From contig JAKZAP010000018.1 of NCBI GenBank assembly GCA_023053575.1, positions 2,790,001 through 2,854,000 of the forward strand: DNA of 64,000 nucleotides. Reading direction: 5' to 3'. Shown here piece by piece: positions 20,284-30,187 of the stretch. The DNA comes from Branchinecta lynchi. Its lineage: Eukaryota; Arthropoda; Branchiopoda; Anostraca; Branchinectidae. Both the position numbers and the translations under genes were made by a program. Every line of letters begins with the position of its first letter. Position 1 is the first letter of the stretch. The notes below the pieces were generated by a model. It made no database searches. It had not been told where the DNA came from and saw only the letters and a program-made list of their open reading frames with translations.

Positions 20284-20999
20284 GGTCTCTCCAGTCTAGT
20301 ACACTAGCCCCTTTTCAGGCACGGTGCTCAAACGTCTAGCACCATGCCTGGGTGCTAGACGTTCAAGCACTGTACCTTGGATTTCATGTATGGTGCATGG
20401 ATTTCAGTATACAGTGCATACATCAAAAACCCAGTTTCTGTCATGACAACTGAGCACCAGCTCGGACAGGGCTGAAATTACTACCATGAATTAGAGAAAT
20501 CAAAGACAATCCTTTATATATTTTTCACAACAAAAACAAAAGGGCTCGGCTGATGACAGATGTGAAAAACCTCATTTCCTTTTCTACATAGTCAAAGGTT
20601 TTGCATGCAAAGTGTCCTATGCCTCAGCTTTTTCTACCTAGCAGCCAACCAGAATATTGGCTCTTGGGGAATAGATAGGGAAAATACATGGAAAATAGAT
20701 GGGGTGCTTTTAGGTTTTTCATCTCCATCATCATTAGAGCCCTTTTGTTTTTGTTGTGAAAAATATGTAAAGGATTGTCTTTGATTTCTCTAATTCATAG
20801 TAGTAATTTCAGCCTGTCCGAGCCGGTGCTCAGTTGTGATGACAGAAACTGTGTTTTTTCTGTATGCACTGTATACTGAAATCCATGCACCATACATGAA
20901 ATCCAAGGTACAGTGCTTGAACGTCTAGCACCCAGGCATGGTGCTAGACGTTTGAGCACCATGCCTGAAATGGGGCTAGTGTACTAGACTGGGTCTCTC
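20284..20999. mobile_element. hAT-like foldback MITE, 700 bp, perfect 8-bp TSD
   Basis: The element occupies 20292-20991. Both flanks are GGTCTCTC (20284-20291 and 20992-20999), a perfect 8-bp duplication. The terminal inverted repeats start CAGTCTAGTACACTAGCCCC and end with the complement. The inverted arms extend to about 250 bp each (for example TCTAGCACCATGCCTGGGTG pairs with CACCCAGGCATGGTGCTAGA), with a spacer of about 200 bp holding no transposase. 8-bp duplications and CAG...CTG ends are typical of hAT. The arms are highly similar, so the insertion seems fairly young. Confidence 0.88.
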
Positions 21000-21485
21000 T
21001 CTCTCTCGCAGTAGAGGGGTTGGTATCGATAGCATCATGTTGCCGGCTGACTCAAAGGCGCAGAGCTGAAAGAAATGTGGGTAGAGCATCCAGATATCTT
21101 CCCATCCAGACGTTGGTGCGGCTATGTGCGTCTACAGACCCCCTTCGTCTAGATCCCTCCAGTTGTCAGTAGAGGTTGGCGTTCGGGAGTCTGGTGACAC
21201 CTATCATGACGGCATGGCCCAGGTTTCTGGGGGTCACCCCATCATAATGTCACCTCTATTTCTAGATAATTATTTTGAACGAGTAAGTTCCCGTATTCAG
21301 GAAGTCCTCGTATTCAGACTGCGGTTACAATAGAGTGATCTAAAAGTTCAAATTCACCGAGCAAAAATAACAAGAAAGGATTTCACTTCTTTTAAAGCTC
21401 ATATTTGTATTTATCTAGCGGACATTTACAAAACTACCCCCCCCCCCCTCCCACTATCGACAGAGATGACTGGAAAGGGGCTTAC

Positions 21486-21596
21486 TAGAATGGGGAAAGG
21501 GAGATCTTCAATTATGTACCAGAACCAATTCTTGAAGATGCTTTCAGCTTTTGTTGAATCACCCATCTTCTTTGACAGGAAAGCACAGCCGGTTTT
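21486..21596 (-). CDS. TBC1D24: TBC1D24-like gene, TBC-domain exon
   Basis: This 111-bp exon (37 codons, phase 0 to 0) lies between acceptor TATCTTTTTCAG and donor CTA/GTAAGC. It encodes KTGCAFLSKKMGDSTKAESI, FKNWFWYIIEDLPFPIL. Its end lines up with human TBC1D24 DWQRWLFGELPLCYF, the helix before the C-terminal TBC motif. The next exon downstream (19302-19460) continues directly. Weak on its own, but strong because of the exact phase match and conserved neighbours. Confidence 0.85.
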
Positions 21597-21753
21597 CTGA
21601 AAAAGATATTTCAGGATCATTCAATGAATTTCCATCTCGCCTCACAAGAAAATTGGAACGTGTTAACAACGTTGTCGGTTAGACGGCGATAAGTAGACCT
21701 AGCCCCGAAGATTAGAAGTATACCTCTGTTTCACCCTTCTCACTTGCACAAAC

Positions 21754-21914
21754 TACACTGTAAAAAAAATCTCGCAGTATTTGCTACTGGGATTAATCTT
21801 GTCTTTATTGAGATAAGATTATCCCTAATTCGGATTAATTTTATCCCAATAGAGATAAAATTAATCCCAGTAGTAAATACTGCATCCTTATTCGGAGAAA
21901 ATTTTTACAGTGTA
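21754..21914. mobile_element. MITE family A, copy 3
   Basis: The ends are TACACTGTAAAAAA and TTTTTACAGTGTA, and the body is the same palindrome as at 9765-9926, inverted. It lies in the 7.7-kb intron between the exons at 29259 and 21486. Confidence 0.8.
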
Positions 21915-21959
21915 TGCTATTCCCGACCCGATGACCCTACCACTGCGTGCGGATCTGTT

Positions 21960-22140
21960 GGAAGGACACCTCTCAGTGGTGTCTCAGTGTGTCCTAAAAA
22001 AAAACTACTAAAAATTATTTATCATACTATTTTTCATCCTCATTTGTCTTATGGGTGCTCCATATGGGCAACTAATTTCATTTCTTGTTAGAGTTCAAAT
22101 CATCAAAAATAAGACAATTCAAGTCGTATAACCGGTTCAA
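21960..22140 (+). pseudogene. LINE fragment (region after the reverse transcriptase palm)
   Basis: The frame encodes LKIIYHTIFHPHLSYGCSIW followed by a stop at 22091. The same type of motif (YxxxxxxHLxYGxxIW) follows the RT domain in jockey/CR1-type LINEs. Only about 180 bp can be assigned. Confidence 0.55.
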
Positions 22141-22342
22141 TACACAGATAGCATTAATTTTAATTTAATATAAGATATTTGATGTATCGAAGGCTCGAGA
22201 TTTCCAGATCGCAACTTTTTGTTTTAATTATTTCAATAACCTTCTTCCGTCTTCATTCCAAAACATGTTCACACTAAATCAAGACCTGCATTCTTGAGAC
22301 ACACGAAATTCGTGTGACATTGTCCAAGAAGCGCCCTCAACA

Positions 22343-22425
22343 ACAAGACCAAAGGTTTCAATCGGATCCCAAAAATTTTATATTTGCTCCAGACATTGGG
22401 TCTTGTCTTCAACGGTTGAAGACAA
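22343..22425 (+). mobile_element. 'GGGATCCC' element, 5'-end fragment
   Basis: It reads ACAAGACCAAAGGTTTCAAT, CGGATCCCAAAAATTTTAT and TTGGGTCTTGTCTTC, matching the first ~80 bp of the family, then diverges into the tandem array that follows. Confidence 0.6.
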
Positions 22426-22439
22426 CCGAATTTCTTCAA

Positions 22440-22905
22440 CCGAAGTTCGTAATGGAATAAAACTCTTGTTAGAACCACCTAAAACAACCGAATTCGGCAA
22501 GTCTAGTAATAGAAACGGACTAAGGAAAAATCCGGTGAATTACCGTATTCGGTAACGAATCAGAACCAAGTGAATCTCACCGAATTCAACTATGAAATGG
22601 ACTGATCGAATGCGACCGAGTTACCGAATTCGGTAAAGAATGAGATCAAATAAACAGGTTAAATCACCGAATTTACGCAGGAACGTACCGAATGCGGCGA
22701 AATCGATGCGAACTGATCAAAAGTTGGATGAATTATCGAATTCGGTCACGAATCAGAACCAAATGAATCTGATTAATGACCGAATTATGAAATGGACTGA
22801 CCGAATGCGATAGAACAGAAACGGACTTAAGAAAAGTCCGGTGAATTATCGAATTCGCTAACGAATGAGACCAAACAAACAGGTTAAATCACCCAATTTG
22901 GAAAT
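22440..22905 (+). repeat. Degenerate tandem array rich in ACCGAATTCGGT
   Basis: Blocks such as CGAATCAGAACCAA (about 22557 and 22746) and AGAAACGGACT...AAAAxTCCGGTGAATTA (about 22511 and 22819) recur along with GAATTCGGTAA and AAACAGGTTAAATCACC. The spacing suggests nested units of about 190 and 310 bp. Non-coding. Confidence 0.6.
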
Positions 22906-23535
22906 GCGGGGACAAATGATTTTATGAAAAGGGCATCACGGCATTTGACCGAATTTTTCGCCTTCGGCGAAAATTTGACCGAGTGCCCAACATAAAGGGG
23001 GGCACTGCGCCCCCCCCCCCCCCGCCCTCCCCTCGGGACGCCCCTGGCGGGGGAGGGCGACCATTTAGGCAAACCCTTACCAGCGTCAGCCATAGTTCAA
23101 GACCGGCAATATAGCCTACCCCAGAGTTCAGCATGGCCTATCTCAAAGTGAAGGTCTCGTGGAAGACTTGACTGGAGTGTATCAGGCGCAGTTCTGCATG
23201 ATATTTCAAGCTCTAAGTGTATGTATTACACTGAAAAACTAATAGTAATAACAAAAAGCAACAGATGAAAAATATTAATTTATACTCTATGCAAGTCCAC
23301 TCTGACGCAATCTCATCACTTCGTAAGCTGGCGATCCCCTCTCTCTTTTTGACGAAAAATGCAGACAGTGTTCGCAGCATCCCGAAATGCTATTTATGGC
23401 ACACTTGATCGTGTCTTGAATATAAAAAGACAAATGACGCGCAATTCTAACAAATATGTCGCCAAAATCCAGTTTGTTTTCATAACAATTACTGTCTTAA
23501 ATGCAAATAAACAAAAGACTCGGCGCTTCCTAATC
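22906..23535. other. Unassigned; C-tract at 23011-23024
   Basis: The G/C-rich stretch 22980-23060 produces open frames on the minus strand with glycine and proline runs but no domain. I see nothing else here before the LINE. Confidence 0.3.
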
Positions 23536-23538
23536 TAG

Positions 23539-25848
23539 CGACAATCACTCAGCGACAGTTACGCTAAATGTTGTGGTAAGCTGAAAAGCTTAATTACTTC
23601 TGCTAGCGCCCTTGGGTACGAGTGGCTTCTACTGGGTGACATGAATTGTGATATTTCCAAAGCTACTGTTCGTACAGATACTTTCCTTGAGACCCTCCCC
23701 CTCTCCTACAAGATCATCCCCAAGGACCTACCTTTTACCTACATTCATAATAGCGGATCTACCACTATTCATCACGGTTTGTGCTGCCATAGTCTAGTTA
23801 CTTCCGATATTCATGTTGATGAAGATCAGAGAGACTATGATCACCTCCCCCTATTACTTTCTGTAAATGTGTCTGAAACGTTCATTGACAAACCGAGGCA
23901 AGTGAAAACGAGTAAGTGGTCAGTCAAACGAAATTGGGATTGCGCCAATTGGCCTCTATACCTAACAACACTTGCGTTTCTACTTTCGTCAGTTAAAGTT
24001 CCGTTCAATCTACTCTGCATGAGTGTCGTTTCCAAAAATGCCCTAGTAGAACTGAATTTATATTATCAAAGGATAATTGTTTGCCTTAAGAAGGCAGAAG
24101 AGGCTGCCGTTCCTGTTGTTCGGATAAGATGTAATACACGTAAACCGATTTGGAAAGTTAACCCTGAGCTGAAAAAAGTAAAAAATAAAGCAAAAATGTG
24201 GCTACGAATATGGATAGCTTGTGGGAGGCCTAAAAAGGGCACTGTATTTGAGATCAAGCAAAATACGAAGTTGTCGTTTAAGAAATATGTACGGTCTGTG
24301 CGTCTCTCAGGCACCGATTTTCCCAAAAATATTAATGAATGGAAAAAAGTGACTAATTCCTCTAAATTTAGTGATGATCACGAAAGTGAAATCATTCCTA
24401 AATCGTCGTGGCTGCAACATTATGGGCAAATATTCTCAAATATTAACCAGAAAGTGCACGCTCATTTCTCTGCTCAAGTCCGGAAAGTTCTTCCATTTTC
24501 TTTATCGCAAAAGCATGTCATACCTGTATCACGTGAATCTGTTTCCAAGTCGATTAAACGCCTCAAGTCAAAATCGGTAGATTTGGATGGGATTAGTGTA
24601 AAGCATCTTAACCCTGCTTCGTCAGAGCTACTTTGTCACCTGCAGCTTTTTTACCAGATGTGCATTTGTAATTCTTTTGTACCTGATAGTTTTCTATGCG
24701 GTACTGTGACATCGATTTTAAAGCGTGGTAAAGATCCTACTAGTTGTGGGTCTTATCGACCAATTACGGTCGCGTGTAATCTTAGCAAACTGTTTGAATA
24801 CATATTACTTCCTTATGTTAAGGATAATGTTGATTACGATGCGAACCAGTTTGGTTTTAAGTCCGGAATTGGGTGTCAACATGCGCATAAAGCTTTGTCG
24901 TTTCTATTTAATGATGCCCATAGAAAAGGCCAGAGTCTACATCTCTGTACTTTAGACCTATCTAAAGCATTTGACAGTGTTGTCCATGCCCAAGTTTGGT
25001 TTGCCCTTCATTCTCTTGGTGTGAATGCCTCTGTTATTCATGTTCTGCGCTATTGGTATTCCAATTCTTTTTTGCGGTTGAAATCTGGTGAAAGTGTATT
25101 TGGTAACATCCCTGTGAAATGCGGTGTCCGTCAAGGTGGGGTTTTATCCCCGTATTTATTTAATGCTTGCTTATTTAATGTTCTTTCACAAATTACGCAC
25201 ACTTGTTTCGTCGGGATGACAGATGTATCATACATTGCTTATGCTGACGACCTTATGCTAATTAGCCGCACAAAAAGAGGTCTATCGCGAATGGTTTCTC
25301 ACGTTGCGTCACTTTTTGGGAATATTGGTCTGCGACTGAATGTCGATAAGTGTGAATATCTGCATTTTAACGGTTCTCCTTCCCCTGGTCCACTAGATTG
25401 CCAGGTATTTAAGATTCCCCATGTTGTTTCTCTTAGATGGTTGGGTATTACAGTAACGAGTTCCTTTCCGTCTTTCCGCAGTACTGCACTTGTCGACATT
25501 AAGCGTAAGCTACAAATAGGGTACGCGAAGATTGTAGCAATTCGGGGCAAGTACAGAAGAACAGCTCTAGCAAAACTTTATTCTTCTTTTTGCGACCCGT
25601 CTGTGCTTTTCTCGGTTGGTCTGTTTGATATTTTTGATAAACGGGATCTATCCAGAATAAGGATAGATTATTTCCGTTACTGTAAGTTTCTTCTGTATCT
25701 GCCCCGGTCCCACAGTAATTCGAAGATTATTAAATCTTACGGAGCTACTGACATTTTGTCACGGCTGCAAGATTTGCATTCTGATTTCCGTCAGAAGTCT
25801 TGTCTACGTCTGTTGCCGCATCACCGACTGATTAGACTTTTTGGCTGA
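23539..25848 (+). CDS. 5'-truncated LINE: endonuclease C-terminus and reverse transcriptase
   Basis: The frame is open from a stop at 23536-23538 to 25848; the first ATG (23641) already lies inside the endonuclease. EWLLLGDMNCD and a DHLPLLLSV motif mark the end of an APE-type endonuclease. The RT shows GSYRPITVACNLSKLFEYIL, LDLSKAFDSVVHAQVW, CGVRQGGVLSPYLFN and the catalytic YADD at 25240-25251. A YxxxxxxFCxPSVLFSVG-type region follows. No frameshift or stop occurs in about 770 codons, so it inserted recently or is being read. The first part of the endonuclease and any ORF1 are absent, which is typical of 5' truncation. It lies antisense to the host gene in an intron. Confidence 0.88.
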   Translation, partial: RQSLSDSYAKCCGKLKSLITSASALGYEWLLLGDMNCDISKATVRTDTFLETLPLSYKIIPKDLPFTYIHNSGSTTIHHGLCCHSLVTSDIHVDEDQRDYDHLPLLLSVNVSETFIDKPRQVKTSKWSVKRNWDCANWPLYLTTLAFLLSSVKVPFNLLCMSVVSKNALVELNLYYQRIIVCLKKAEEAAVPVVRIRCNTRKPIWKVNPELKKVKNKAKMWLRIWIACGRPKKGTVFEIKQNTKLSFKKYVRSVRLSGTDFPKNINEWKKVTNSSKFSDDHESEIIPKSSWLQHYGQIFSNINQKVHAHFSAQVRKVLPFSLSQKHVIPVSRESVSKSIKRLKSKSVDLDGISVKHLNPASSELLCHLQLFYQMCICNSFVPDSFLCGTVTSILKRGKDPTSCGSYRPITVACNLSKLFEYILLPYVKDNVDYDANQFGFKSGIGCQHAHKALSFLFNDAHRKGQSLHLCTLDLSKAFDSVVHAQVWFALHSLGVNASVIHVLRYWYSNSFLRLKSGESVFGNIPVKCGVRQGGVLSPYLFNACLFNVLSQITHTCFVGMTDVSYIAYADDLMLISRTKRGLSRMVSHVASLFGNIGLRLNVDKCEYLHFNGSPSPGPLDCQVFKIPHVVSLRWLGITVTSSFPSFRSTALVDIKRKLQIGYAKIVAIRGKYRRTALAKLYSSFCDPSVLFSVGLFDIFDKRDLSRIRIDYFRYCKFLLYLPRSHSNSKIIKSYGATDILSRLQDLHSDFRQKSCLRLLPHHRLIRLFG

Positions 25849-25995
25849 TAGTTGATGCGTATTGTCTGTTTTGTTATTTTTTTGTTGTCTCTTGTTCTTT
25901 TCTTTTTATTTCAATTTATCTCTTCTACTCCACACTCTTGTGTTGTAAAACATTTTGTGGGTTATAAATACACTTACTTACTTACTTACTTACTC
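25849..25995 (+). mobile_element. 3' UTR and (CTTA)n tail of the LINE
   Basis: A T-rich 3' UTR runs to GGGTTATAAATACACTTACT and ends in a (ACTT)n microsatellite to about 25995, which serves as the LINE tail in place of poly(A). Confidence 0.75.
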
Positions 25996-26094
25996 AAATT
26001 TACCAAACATTGAGAAGCTGTCCTGCGCATCGTGAGTGTATGTATAACGCTGAAAATTCCAGGCATACCCGACCCACGTGTCCTGCATGTAAAA

Positions 26095-26445
26095 CTACTT
26101 CATATGGCACATGTTACGGATGAGTAACAATACGGTAATTTCTCGGGAAAAGCTCACCGGTTTGGTCCTTACGTGCAAAACAAAATCAGGACAGCCCAAA
26201 TCCTGTGTCCGGATGGGGTTCAGGCCCGGCAATGGCGAATATAGGGCGTGTATTCCTACCAACCATCAAGTTTCACTCGAATGCTTGCATTTCCGGGAAA
26301 TGTCCAGTACCCCTCCAACTCCGCCCCCCGAAGTTGGATTCGACCAGGGTCCAAAATCTGTCTGTACAGGTTATACTTCACGGTTATGGAAATGACTGTC
26401 TGTATACGGAATAGGCCCTTCCTAAAGTTCTGTCCGGACTTTCGC
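26095..26445 (+). mobile_element. 'GCACTTG' element, 5'-part fragment
   Basis: CTTCATATGGCACATGTTAC and GATGAG start the fragment; further in are CAAGTTTCACTCGAATGC, CCCTCCAACTCCGCCCCCCG and TCCGGA blocks as in the 280-bp units. The terminal hairpin is missing. Three overlapping open frames here (26111-26451) are repeat translation. Confidence 0.45.
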
Positions 26446-26598
26446 CGCTAAATGCGCTAATGTAAATTGAACAACGACACGTTACTTCTTGGTGTACTTT
26501 TAAACAGGTTTGTTTATTTATTTTCAATTTATTCATTTGCATCTCAGGACTGCCCATGTTTAAACCCGTTTTAAATGCCTCTGCCGCTACGTGTTCTC

Positions 26599-26947
26599 TA
26601 CACTGTCAGAAGTTTCATAACAGATAACACGAGGATGCGCGGTTTCAACAGATAACACTTCGGATGTTAGCTGTTGTGTTTGAAAACTTTATGCATGAAA
26701 TGTTATGCATAACAAGCTTTGTTAGGAAGAGCCAAAAAAGCATTTACTGACTTTAATTCTTATCGTCATGATGTAAGAGAAATCAGCAAATACTTTTTGG
26801 CGGTTTTTTGGTTCTTCCTGATGGCAACGCTTAGTATGCATAGCATTCTGAAACACAACAGGTAACATCCAAAGTGTTATCTGTTACGCATTATCTGTTG
26901 AAACCGCGCATCCTCGTATTATCTGTTATGAAACTTCTGACAGTATA
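26599..26947. mobile_element. MITE family C, 349 bp, long imperfect inverted repeats
   Basis: The left end TACACTGTCAGAAGTTTCAT then AACAGATAACACGAGGATG is mirrored on the right by CATCCTCGTATTATCTGTTA and TGAAACTTCTGACAGTATA. The inverted arms cover about 110 bp each, including repeated AACAGATAA blocks. A TA dinucleotide at each end fits a Tc1/mariner-type MITE. No transposase. Confidence 0.8.
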
Positions 26948-28577
26948 CAGTCTACCCTACTCTGTTATGTCAAACTTCAACGAGTCTGTCAATTCTGTGT
27001 AATACTATATGAAGCTTTGGCCTTTCGGTTCTGTACGGTATCTGGGGGCGTGGGGGAGGCTCGTGGTCTCTCCTAGGGCGTCCGAGGAAGTTTATTAACT
27101 GTTATGACTTACTTAATACACGCCGTTCATCCACTTGTACAGTAGAGGTATGCTTATTTGAACACTTTTTTAACTGTTCCACTACCTTGGCTTTCTTACT
27201 TGCATATAAAAAAGTAAAATGGAAAAGAAAAATAACAAACTTGATATCAGCTAACAGCCAACTATTTCAGGGTTATCCTGGCACAAACTTGAAGCAGAAA
27301 TTCAATTAAATTTATTTGATTCTGAATTTATTAAAAAAGTCCTTCCTCTTTTGAAGGCATCTGACGGTTCGGACCGCCATCTTCTCCATTGAAGGTGCGT
27401 TCCTTCCGGCAAACTTTTCAAATTATAAAAAACAAAACAGAGGTGTCAGCTGAGTGACTTTCATAGGTGAATGGTGAATTAGCAAAATATTAAAAAAGTG
27501 ACCAAAGCGTGAGTGATTATTACTAGTATTTGTAGGAAAAAATGCCTGGTTTGGGTTTTAGTTTTGTCTTCGGCGATCGTTCACTGTTAGCAGACGTTCA
27601 CATAAGCATACCTCTAGTGTAGTTCCACTGTAGCACTATTCACTGACTGTCTTACAACGTACTGAAGACTGGCTTAAGATCGGCTGACTTCATTAATACA
27701 TATATATTGGTCCTTATATGCCTGCTTTTACTTATAACATTTCCTCTTTTACTTAAATCGTTACCACTTCTTCGCAGCGTAAAAACAGCACTTGAGAACA
27801 GGAAATACTGAAAACACTGAGTGGGTGAATTTCGAAGTACGGGAAAAATGAGGCTTTGCGACAAAGTAAGCAAGTAAGTAATAAATACTTGATCTTACAT
27901 CCGAGCTTAGAAATCCTTTATGTAAATTCAATTCATTTTGTTTTAATTTCAACATTCTTTAAACGAAACAACAAAGATAACACTCCCAAGAAGGGCACAA
28001 CCGTGTCCTGTGCGGGAGTGCACAACTTTTAATCACCTGTTACATACTATGACATACAATTATCGTCTTAACATTCTAATTTCTTTTTCTTTACCCCCCC
28101 CCCCCAACTCAACCCTCATTCACTAATAATAATAATTCAAAGTTCACCTTAAACGAAATTCCAAAAAAATATTCCATAACCATGTGATTACACATCCGAA
28201 GTGCTCTAACCTCTGATGGGCTTATTTGGGGTAATCATGAGTTGACTACAGCGGGAACTGCGGCGAGCCTTTTACAGCAAGGTTTGTGGTCAAGACAAGA
28301 TTATGAGTAGACCCCCCAACCCTGGACCAAGAAAGTTACGTCGATGTTAAGAGTTGAGAAGAAGTGACGTGTTACCTATATTGTCCCTGTGTGGGACGAT
28401 TCATAGTGGTTAGAGGTGGATTCATGGTGGTTAGATTGCGGCCACAATCAGGATTCTTTTGTCTTAAAAGTGGCCGTTAATGGTAAATTGTTTGTTTAAT
28501 TTATATGTTTTTTGATGAAAGTAAAAAAAAATGTCAATGTCAAATGTCAATGTATCCAGAATACACGTAAGCGTTAA
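26948..28577. other. Intron sequence without recognised features
   Basis: A C-tract is at 28096-28106 and AT-rich stretches are common. Minus-strand open frames at 27652-27955 have no acceptor/donor pair and no motif. I see no exon. Confidence 0.3.
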
Positions 28578-28999
28578 ATAGTAGCAAGAACAAATAATCA
28601 GACAGAACCTCTATCTTTGGGGCCATGCAGCGAGTATGTATACCCCGACAAAACTGAACGAACCTAGACGTATTTACTGTAGCTTTTTACTCGTCTACTC
28701 TACTTCCGTCTTCGCCGTTGCTCATCGCAGAGAAAGAAAATGCAGGAGGCGTACTCTGCGTGCTGACCCGCTCTTGAACGCGTACAAAGAACCAATCAGC
28801 TTTGTCTTCTACTTTTCCTCAACGTGGTTTCACAGCGATATAGCTAACTGTAGAGGTAAGGAAACGTGATGTAACGCGAAGCTAGTAACCTCCGCTCGTT
28901 CACAGCGGAAAAGGTACGGGGAAATACTCGACTCCGCATAGTCATAGTACAGAGATAGGGAGACGGAGGTTCTATCTGATTATTTGTTCTTGATAGTAG
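28578..28999. mobile_element. MITE family B, copy 2, perfect 7-bp TSD
   Basis: The element at 28585-28992 is flanked by ATAGTAG on both sides (28578-28584 and 28993-28999). The ends are CAAGAACAAATAATCAGA and its complement TCTGATTATTTGTTCTTG. It shares CATGCAGCGA and TATACCCCGACAAAACTGA with copy 1 at 2006-2441. The 7-bp duplication limits the candidate superfamilies, but I do not name one. Confidence 0.85.
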
Positions 29000-29258
29000 T
29001 CAGAATCCAAACGGAAAGACTACGAGCCCCATACGTCTCCGAAGAGTAGGGTATTTATGCACTGTTCGACGCACAAGGAGATACAGCCTAAGGGCTTCGG
29101 GCTTAAAGAACAAACAACGAAACAAACCCTTCGTTTCACGGTTTAAACCCGCTGGTTATATCGTTTTCCAAAATGCACAGAAATCAGAGTCTACGAAAGC
29201 GGAAGGGTTCGTTTCCAAGGAGGTTCAGAGGTATGAGATTGAGGTGGGTCATACTTAC

Positions 29259-29383
29259 TGCATACTTTCTAGACAAGATCATCACAGTTCGCCAGTTGGC
29301 CTCAAAATGCCTCTTCGTCTGACTAAAGAATCGTACTCTCCTTGAACCTATCATGGTTGATAGACACTGATAGGTCTCGCACT
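29259..29383 (-). CDS. TBC1D24: TBC1D24-like gene, middle TBC-domain exon
   Basis: This 125-bp exon is too short to stand out as an ORF. It lies between acceptor CTATTTCTTTCAG and donor GCA/GTAAGT. Its first two bases complete a codon with the last G of the exon at 36219 (G+AG = Glu), and it ends in phase 0, exactly as required by the exon at 21486. It encodes CETYQCLSTMIGSRRVRFFS, QTKRHFEANWRTVMILSRKYA in consecutive parts. This aligns with human TBC1D24 ECFEKACRILA...FLAFESSCMTFGDLV, which would otherwise be missing. Confidence 0.85.
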
Positions 29384-29409
29384 CTGAAAGAAATAGCCAG
29401 TTGGTGATA

Positions 29410-29670
29410 AATATTCCTTCAGCCCAAGCTGACTGCGAATCATATTTGACGGAGCAAAACCGATAAGTCAGCTACATTTTATTAGAGCTGTATAGGGTCC
29501 TCTTCAGGCTCAAGCCGCTCAAGCTGGAAAATGAATTACTTGAAGTTCATTTTCCAGCTTGAGCGGCTTGACCCTGAAGAGGACCCTTGCCAAGAAGGGC
29601 CGAAATATAGCTCTAATAAAATCAAGCTGACTTATCCGTTTTGCTCCGTCAAATATAAGCCAGTTGGTGG
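29410..29670. ncRNA. Head-to-head pair of hammerhead repeats; plus copy intact
   Basis: The left half (29410-29542) is a minus-strand copy whose stem II has been deleted (GAGCTGTATAGGGTCCTCTT). The right half (29543-29668) is an inverted plus-strand copy. In the plus copy the core CTGAAGA (29574-29580) is followed by a stem of seven pairs with one bulged A (29581-29601), then GAA, ATAT and A. Stem I pairs GAGC-type sequence before the core with GCTC after it; in this copy GACC precedes the core, weakening one or two pairs. Distal CAGCT and AGCTG blocks can also pair. Confidence 0.65.
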
Positions 29671-29944
29671 ATGTGAATCCGTCGAGTCGACGGCGTCGAC
29701 AGCTTTCGAAGAGTAACAAAAATAAATACCCAAATTATTTATTCTTGGCTGTAGCCATGTATATTTGATGGGGTATTTCCTTTAATGTCTCTCTGTTGCT
29801 TATTTGTTGGTTTGGAGGCATATTTTGAAGCTGGTACTTCGAGTCTGATTGGTTGACCGAAACTACCGATTTTATTTCTCCCTGAAACAAATGCTCAAGA
29901 CGGGAAAGATAAATTGCAAGACGAGTAGCCTACTGAGACAATTA

Positions 29945-30187
29945 TATGAGATAATTTGAGAGTATGAATAAACGTATTCCCAAAAAAGCCCTTTGGGCCA
30001 TGGCCGGACCCAAAAAATAAGCAAAATAACCAACTATACCAGTCCAAATATTCAACATGAACCTACAATAGAACGTTCAAAGTGCTCCATGACAACCTTC
30101 AGGAATCTAATCAACTGACGCAACTCCTGGAACAGTTTGCCACCCATCAGATCTTTCAGAAATCGTTCTTGAACAACCTCTTTACCA
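29945..30187 (-). pseudogene. LINE 3' fragment, left part (split by an insertion)
   Basis: On the minus strand this part encodes the last ORF2 residues, corresponding to LRRLGRLLKVAMEHRERYIV at 38398-38460, and the 3' UTR with GGCCATGGCCC and TTTTTTGGGAATACG. The rest of the same fragment lies at 31314-31490; the two are separated by the 'GGGATCCC' element at 30188-31313. The uninterrupted relative at 38225-38605 (TTACCAAAAACTTCTCT) confirms the split. Confidence 0.75.
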
